A stretch of 10,184 nt of DNA, from positions 1 through 10,184 of the forward strand of contig VBKY01000209.1 in NCBI GenBank assembly GCA_005879255.1. Direction: 5' to 3'. Below, piece by piece: positions 6,394-10,184 of this stretch. Below the pieces are notes generated by a model, which was not told the DNA's origin, did not search any database, and saw only the letters and a list, made by a program, of their open reading frames with translations. Both the position numbers and the translations under genes were made by a program. Positions within the stretch are counted from its first letter, which is position 1. Each line of letters opens with the position of its first letter. Origin of the DNA: Deltaproteobacteria bacterium (lineage in GTDB: Bacteria; Desulfobacterota_B; Binatia; UBA9968).

Positions 6394-6654
6394 ATGGCAC
6401 GTCCAATGGAGTCTTCGCCCAAACGACCGCGGATCAGTGTTGACGTGTTACCAGAGGTGCGACGGCGCCTTCGCCTGGCAGCGGCAAAACGCGATGTTTC
6501 GGTACAGCAGTACGTGATCGAGGCGATTGAAGAACAGCTTAGGGAAGATCTCGGAGAGGAAGATGAAGGGGTAATGACCTTAACCGGGAAGGCTGATCCA
6601 GTGCTGGCTGAATTGTGGGACAATCCTAAGGATTCCGCCTATGACCGTTTATAA
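6394..6654 (+). CDS. Ribbon-helix-helix antitoxin of a MazEF/PemIK-like pair
   Basis: This 86-residue protein has a basic N-terminus, a DNA-contacting strand RISVDV (13-18), helices VRRRLRLAAAKRDVSVQQYVIEAI (22-45), an acidic linker, and a C-terminal segment DPVLAELWDNPKDSAYDRL (68-86) of the kind that plugs MazF/PemK toxins. A full AGGAGG site at 6379-6384 lies 9 bases before ATG 6394 and settles the start. The last 14 bases overlap the toxin gene, so translation is coupled. It should repress the promoter at 6337-6372 and inhibit its partner. Its N-terminal fold differs from E. coli MazE (AbrB-type), so I leave the symbol blank. Confidence 0.85.
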   Translation: MARPMESSPKRPRISVDVLPEVRRRLRLAAAKRDVSVQQYVIEAIEEQLREDLGEEDEGVMTLTGKADPVLAELWDNPKDSAYDRL

Positions 6655-6979
6655 TCGAGGCGATGTGGTGCTGGTTGGTTTCGTCTTCTCAGATGAATCA
6701 ACAAAAAAACTCCGCCCCGCGGTCGTCATCAGTTCTGCGGCTTACAACCGCTCGCGGCAAGAAATCATTGTCGCCGCTATCACGAGCAACATCAGACGCC
6801 GCCTCTTCGGCGATCATCTGATAGCTGGGTGGAAGGGGGCTGGACTACTCTTTCCGTCTCTGGTGACAGGGATCTTCCGAACGATAAAGCAAACCATGAT
6901 CGACCGGAAAGTAGGCACCATGTCGAAACCGGAAATGCAAGCCATCGACCTCAAATTACGCCAATCTCTTGGCCTGTGA
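6641..6979 (+). CDS. MazF/PemK-like endoribonuclease toxin
   Basis: This 112-residue protein has MazF/PemK landmarks: NRGDVVLVGF (5-14), KKLRPAVVIS (22-31, with conserved Arg25-Pro26), VAAITSNIR (44-52, with Thr48), SLVTGIFRTIKQTMI and a C-terminal helix. The family cleaves single-stranded mRNA at short sequence motifs; the motif here is unknown. The size is normal and no key residue is obviously missing. ATG 6641 lies inside the antitoxin gene, giving a 14-base overlap. The stop TGA (6977-6979) is followed at once by ATG 6980, which opens a 3' SBP remnant. The module thus ends exactly at the edge of SBP debris. Confidence 0.9.
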   Translation: MTVYNRGDVVLVGFVFSDESTKKLRPAVVISSAAYNRSRQEIIVAAITSNIRRRLFGDHLIAGWKGAGLLFPSLVTGIFRTIKQTMIDRKVGTMSKPEMQAIDLKLRQSLGL

Positions 6980-7144
6980 ATGTTGTCACAGGAGCGCATA
7001 AAATATCGAGGCATCAAACCCACCGATCTATCCATGGAGCAGCCGACGAAGTTCGAGTTCATCATCAATCTGAAGGCGGCCAAGCAGATCGGTCTGACGA
7101 TTCCGCCGAATGTGCTGGTGCGGGCGAATAAGGTGATCAGATGA
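6980..7144 (+). pseudogene. 3' remnant of an SBP gene, still an open 54-codon frame
   Basis: The frame starts MLSQERIKYRGIKPTDLSM and continues through the SBP C-terminal block (QPTKFEFIINLKAAKQIG, then IPPNVLVRANKVIR). KYRGIKPTDLSMEQ lines up with KILKGAKPTDLPVQQ of SBP-2. Only about the last 48 residues of the family remain, without a signal peptide or binding site, so it is probably a relic. It is nonetheless uninterrupted from an ATG that touches the toxin stop to a TGA that overlaps the start of SBP-4 (ATGA at 7141-7144). It may be translated and couple SBP-4 to the toxin-antitoxin transcript. Its AGGTG at 7131-7135 is the best ribosome site for SBP-4. Confidence 0.85.
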
Positions 7145-8151
7145 CAGAGTTCAGCAAAGGGAGTGCGCTTAGCACTTTGCTCTTCGCGCTTGGCCTCTTT
7201 GGCGCTTTGCTATTTGCTCTTGGCTTGCCCGCTCACGGGCAGCAACCGGTGAAAATCCCCAAATTAGGCTGTTACATGTTGGGGGCTGCCGGTCTTGGGA
7301 CTCGCGAAGAGGCATTCCGTCAGGGTTTGCGCGATCTGGGGTATGTGGAGGGGCAAAACATTTTTATTGAGTGGAGATTTGCGGCAGGGGAAGCAGATCA
7401 GGCTAAAACGATCGTTGACGAATTGGTTCGCTTAAATGTGGACATCATTGTTACAGATGGGAACCGCTCAACCAGTGACGCAAAGAACGCGACCACGACG
7501 ATTCCAATTGTCATGGCAGTTAGCGGCGATCCTCTAGGGGCGGGACTTGTCAAAACACTGGCGCGGCCGGGTGGAAACATCACCGGACTTACTCTCCTTT
7601 CGCCAGAGCTTAGCGGTAAGCGTCTAGAGCTCCTTAAAGAAACCATGCCCAAGATCTCACGCGTCGCCATCCTATTTAATCCTTCCAACCCAGCCGCAAT
7701 TTTGTATTTGAACGAGGTAGAGGTTGCGGCGAAGTCGTTCGGTCTGCAGCTTCAGACCTTGAAAGCAAGTAGGCCCACTGACTTGGCAAGCGCTCTATCT
7801 GGAGCGGTCACAGGTCGCGCTCACGCTCTGATCACACTACCAGACGCAATGTTCTTCAGCTCGCGAGTGCAGGTGACGAACTTTGCAGCCCAGAATAGGG
7901 TACCAGCGATGTTTCCGGAGAGTGAGTTTGTGAACGACGGCGGGCTTATGTCCTATGGCCCAAATCTTCCCGACTTATTTCGACGCGCCGCTACTTATGT
8001 CGACAAGATCTTAAAAGGCGCAAAGGCCGCAGATCTTCCGGTCGAGCAGCCAACGAAGTTCGAGTTCGTGATCAATCTTAAGACCGCGAAGCAGATCGGC
8101 CTGACGATTCCGCCGAACGTGCTGGCGAGAGCGGATCGGGTGATCAAATAG
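7141..8151 (+). CDS. ABC transporter substrate-binding protein (PF04392-like), SBP-4
   Basis: This 336-residue paralogue has an unusually long signal sequence in which LLFALGL occurs twice (13-19 and 23-29), so the hydrophobic core looks tandemly duplicated. Cleavage is likely after AHG at 33. Family blocks follow: KIPKLGCYM, LRDLGYVEGQN, VDIIVTDGNRST, LARPGGNITG, LSGKRLELLKETMPKISRVAI and a C-terminus ending IPPNVLARADRVIK. The start codon overlaps the stop of the upstream remnant as ATGA, with AGGTG 5 bases before it. Cys at the PKLGC position replaces the usual Phe, Leu or Tyr. The gene is probably functional; the ligand is unknown. Confidence 0.9.
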   Translation: MTEFSKGSALSTLLFALGLFGALLFALGLPAHGQQPVKIPKLGCYMLGAAGLGTREEAFRQGLRDLGYVEGQNIFIEWRFAAGEADQAKTIVDELVRLNVDIIVTDGNRSTSDAKNATTTIPIVMAVSGDPLGAGLVKTLARPGGNITGLTLLSPELSGKRLELLKETMPKISRVAILFNPSNPAAILYLNEVEVAAKSFGLQLQTLKASRPTDLASALSGAVTGRAHALITLPDAMFFSSRVQVTNFAAQNRVPAMFPESEFVNDGGLMSYGPNLPDLFRRAATYVDKILKGAKAADLPVEQPTKFEFVINLKTAKQIGLTIPPNVLARADRVIK

Positions 8152-8203
8152 CAGTGAGCAGCAAGCAGTAAGAAGTCAGCAGAAAAACACCGGAGAGAAA
8201 CGC
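8152..8203. other. AGCAG-rich spacer with ribosome site for SBP-5
   Basis: The 52-bp spacer is a low-complexity run of AGCAGTGAGCAGCAAGCAGT-like words, of the sort seen between other genes here (compare GTGAGTCGTGAGG at 9197-9209). GGAGAG at 8192-8197 lies 6 bases before ATG 8204 and is a good ribosome site. Confidence 0.6.
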
Positions 8204-9193
8204 ATGAACAGAAGCATCTTCGTGTTCATCTGCCTGCTGCCTACAGTCTTTCTGCCTGCTGTTTTAACGGAGGCGAAGCAACAGAGGAAAGTTCCGAGGA
8301 TTGGTTTTCTCGTTCCTGACTCCCCGTCTGCCTCCTCAATCCGAACGGGAGCATTCCAGCAGGCGTTGCGCGAGCTGGGGTACGTGGAAGGTCAAAACAT
8401 TGTCATCGAGTACCGATTTGCAGAGGGAAAGATAGATCGATTTCATGATCTCGCAGCCGAGTTGGCACATCTCAAAGTGGATATTATCGTCTGCGGGGGC
8501 GGAAATGGCGTAACGCGCGCCGCCCAGCAAGCGACCAACACAATCCCCATCGTCATGACCAACGTCCTTGATCCTGTTGGGAGTCGATTCATAGCAAGTT
8601 TGGCACGGCCAGGTGGAAATATTACAGGGCTCACCGCAATTTCTTCGGAGTTAGCTGGCAAGCGGCTCGAATTGATTAAGGAGACGTTTCCGAAGGCATT
8701 GCACATAGCAGTGCTTCTGGATCCGAGGGATGCCTCCAAGGTCGTTGAATTGAAAGAAGTCCAGGCAGCAGCAAATGTGTTAGGGATAAAACTGCACTCC
8801 ATCGAAGTACGGAGCCCCACCGATTTCGAAAGCGCATTCAAAGCCGGGATGAGAGAGCACGCCGGGGCTCTCCTCGTACTTCAGAGCGCAGTCACTAATA
8901 CGCACCGAAAACCGATCGCAGAGCTCGCGACAAAGAACCGATTGCCCACGATGTGGGGTGAGAGTGGACTCTTGGATACAGGTGGACTCATGTCCTATGG
9001 GCCGAACTACGCTGATCTGTTTCGGCGCGCGGCCACTTACGTCGACAAGATCTTGAAAGGCGCCAAGGCGGCTGACCTTCCCGTTGAGCAGCCGACGAAA
9101 TTCGAGCTGGTAATCAACCTCAAGACAGCAAAGCAGATTGGCGCAACGATCCCGCAATGGGTGCTGGTGAAGGAAGATCGAGTCATTCGATAG
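8204..9193 (+). CDS. ABC transporter substrate-binding protein (PF04392-like), SBP-5
   Basis: This 329-residue paralogue has a signal peptide (MNRSIFVFICLLPTVFLPAV, cleavage likely after TEA at 24), KVPRIGFLVPDSP, LRELGYVEGQN, a glycine-rich VDIIVCGGGNGVTRAAQQAT, LARPGGNITG and LAGKRLELIKETFP. The C-terminus differs from its siblings: IGATIPQWVLVKEDRVIR replaces the IGLTIPPNVLARAD block, so this 3' end has escaped the homogenisation seen in the others. GGAGAG precedes the ATG. It most resembles SBP-3 in the first lobe (GYVEGQNIVIEYRFAEGK against GYVEGKNIVVEYRYAEGK). The gene is probably intact and its product periplasmic; the ligand is unknown. Confidence 0.91.
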   Translation: MNRSIFVFICLLPTVFLPAVLTEAKQQRKVPRIGFLVPDSPSASSIRTGAFQQALRELGYVEGQNIVIEYRFAEGKIDRFHDLAAELAHLKVDIIVCGGGNGVTRAAQQATNTIPIVMTNVLDPVGSRFIASLARPGGNITGLTAISSELAGKRLELIKETFPKALHIAVLLDPRDASKVVELKEVQAAANVLGIKLHSIEVRSPTDFESAFKAGMREHAGALLVLQSAVTNTHRKPIAELATKNRLPTMWGESGLLDTGGLMSYGPNYADLFRRAATYVDKILKGAKAADLPVEQPTKFELVINLKTAKQIGATIPQWVLVKEDRVIR

Positions 9194-9230
9194 GCGTGAG
9201 TCGTGAGGCGGAAGGCATGAGAGTCATACG

Positions 9231-9533
9231 ATGACGAAAAAACTTTTCCGTTCTATTGCGAAACTCGCGGTAGAGAGCCAGCTCCCGGTGATATACGATA
9301 GGCGAGAATCTGTGGAAGCCGGCGGGCTTATGACCTACGGCGTGAACGTCAACGACTTGGACCGGCGCGCCGCTACGTATGTGGACAAAATTTTGAAAGG
9401 CGCCAAGCCCGCCGATCTTGCAGTGAAGCAGCCGAAGAAGTTCGAGTTCATCATCAATCTGAAAGCGGCCAAGCAGATCGGACTGACGATTCCGCCAAAC
9501 GTGCTGGCAAGAGCGGATCGAGTAATCAAATGA
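9231..9533 (+). pseudogene. Truncated SBP gene (last ~95 residues) with start-like leader
   Basis: The frame encodes 100 residues. From about residue 8 it matches the last third of SBP-3 (IAKLAVESQLPVIYDRRESV against IVELAVKSRLPATYTRPEYV), including GGLMTYG, RRAATYVDKILKGAKPADLA and the C-terminal block. The first residues, MTKKLF, look like the opening of a normal signal peptide, so an internal deletion may have joined a gene start to a gene end. There is no signal peptide and most of both lobes is missing, so it cannot work as a binding protein. Bases 9402-9481 differ from SBP-3 at one position in 80, so the copy served recently as donor or recipient of gene conversion. Confidence 0.85.
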
Positions 9534-9624
9534 TTTTAGATTTGCGGTTTAGATTTTAGAATGAACTATCTCGCAGCAAGTTGACGGAGTAGCAAAAAAC
9601 ATGATGATATTTTGCCCCAAAGGC
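9534..9624. other. Spacer with GATTTTAGA repeat pieces
   Basis: GATTTTAGA occurs at 9532-9540 and 9552-9560, pieces of the dispersed repeat found before SBP-1 and SBP-2. The rest of the spacer is AT-rich and shows no reading frame or clear signal. A TTGACG at 9581 has no convincing -10 partner. Confidence 0.5.
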
Positions 9625-9700
9625 GTCACCCCCGAATGTTTTTATCGGGGGTCCAGTCAGAGTTTCGCCTGGATTCCCGCTAAAAGCATGCGGGAATGAC
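9625..9700. repeat. Composite double-hairpin dispersed repeat (copy B)
   Basis: The first hairpin has arms ACCCCCGA (9628-9635) and TCGGGGGT (9645-9652), bordered by GTC and CCAG. The second has arms ATTCCCGC (9673-9680) and GCGGGAAT (9690-9697), bordered by CTGG and GAC. The order and polarity of the borders are the same as in copy A (50-137), though the stems differ in sequence. That pattern suggests compensatory change that preserves pairing. It ends 94 bp before the second UbiD-family start. The remainder of the gap (9701-9794) shows no gene. Confidence 0.75.
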
Positions 9701-9794
9701 AAACTTTTAGAGAAAACCGAATTGCTCGCAGCATGCTGCAGACAATTGACTTAACTAGATTAACCCAGTTCTCGACAAAAATTACGGAAGACGT

Positions 9795-10184
9795 ATGTCT
9801 CAAGACCTTCGTAGCTATCTGGATCTGATCAAACAAAGTCGACCGGAAGACTTCCTAGTTGTCTCCCGCGAAGTCGACCCGGCTTTTGAAATTACCGCGA
9901 TTACGGTGAAGCTCGAACAGGAAGCTAAATGCCGGCCGATTTTACTTTTCGAAAAAGTAAAAGGCACGAAGTTCCCGGTGCTAACCAACCTTCATGCCCG
10001 TCGCTCTCGATTGGCAGCGGCGATCAATGCCAAGCCCGAGGAGATGCAACGAGTCTATCTGCGCGCGATGGAAAAACCGGTTGCACCAAAGCTCGTTTCC
10101 AAAGCGCCGGTGAAAGAGGTGATTCTCACCGGTGACAAGATTGATCTTCATAAACTGCCGCAAATTCTCCATCACCAAGAAGAC
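9795..10184 (+). CDS. UbiD-family (de)carboxylase, N-terminal 130 codons (runs off window)
   Basis: An open frame from ATG 9795 to the window end encodes 130 residues that align with the start of the complete UbiD-like protein at 169: MSQDLRSYLDLI against MVIDLRDFLENL, RPILLFEKVKG against FPVLFFEKPLD, FPVLTNLHARRSR against FPLLSNVFATRQR, and APVKEVILTGDKIDLHKLP against APVKQVIRRGDEANIYDLP. GGAAG at 9786-9790 is a plausible ribosome site. The two proteins are clearly different, so this is a distinct paralogue and not a recent duplicate. The catalytic Arg/Glu/Glu region lies beyond the window, so activity cannot be judged. The predicted location is the cytoplasm, using prenylated FMN; the substrate is unknown. 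Confidence 0.9.
   Translation, partial: MSQDLRSYLDLIKQSRPEDFLVVSREVDPAFEITAITVKLEQEAKCRPILLFEKVKGTKFPVLTNLHARRSRLAAAINAKPEEMQRVYLRAMEKPVAPKLVSKAPVKEVILTGDKIDLHKLPQILHHQED

Noticed and set aside
9581..9610. TTGACG as a promoter for the second UbiD-family gene
   Set aside because: The -10 candidates at legal spacing match poorly, and the start lies about 200 bp downstream beyond two hairpins.

Overview
The window looks like chromosomal DNA from an uncultured, moderately GC-rich Gram-negative bacterium, probably a soil or groundwater Deltaproteobacteria-like lineage (Desulfobacterota, Binatota, Tectomicrobia or a similar group). The reasons are serial paralogues of ABC_sub_bind-type (PF04392-like) periplasmic proteins with '...AEAQQ' Sec signal peptides, UbiD-family decarboxylases, and intergenic spaces packed with dispersed palindromic repeats. 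Taxonomy is inferred from gene style only; there is no rRNA or marker gene.

Layout: (1) 1-1596, a composite palindromic repeat followed by a complete UbiD-family decarboxylase gene with a recognisable Arg/Glu/Glu active-site set. (2) 1597-2008, a repeat-rich spacer and a 49-aa zinc-ribbon gene. (3) 2029-4273, two tandem substrate-binding protein (SBP) genes, each preceded by copies of the same short repeat, which also encodes their unusual N-terminal leaders. (4) 4274-5240, a palindromic spacer, a stub of an SBP signal peptide, a VapBC-type toxin-antitoxin pair and a cloverleaf-like inverted repeat that overlaps the end of vapC. (5) 5328-6311, a third intact SBP gene. (6) 6337-7144, a MazEF/PemIK-like pair with a candidate operator, abutting a 3' SBP remnant. 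(7) 7141-9533, two more intact SBP genes and one truncated SBP gene. (8) 9534-10184, a second composite palindromic repeat followed by the 5' part of a second UbiD-family gene that runs off the window.

All convincing genes are on the + strand. The window holds five full-length SBP genes and three SBP fragments but no permease, no ATPase and no UbiX-type prenyltransferase. The SBPs may therefore work with a transporter encoded elsewhere, or act as scavenging or sensing proteins. Their position between two decarboxylase genes suggests, but does not show, a role in uptake of aromatic or other carboxylic acids.

The main interest is how the locus evolved. It is a repeat-rich paralogue array with signs of 3'-end gene conversion, partial deletion, repeat DNA recruited into coding leaders, and two toxin-antitoxin modules lying at or close to SBP fragments. 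I see no CRISPR array, transposase, tRNA or rRNA.
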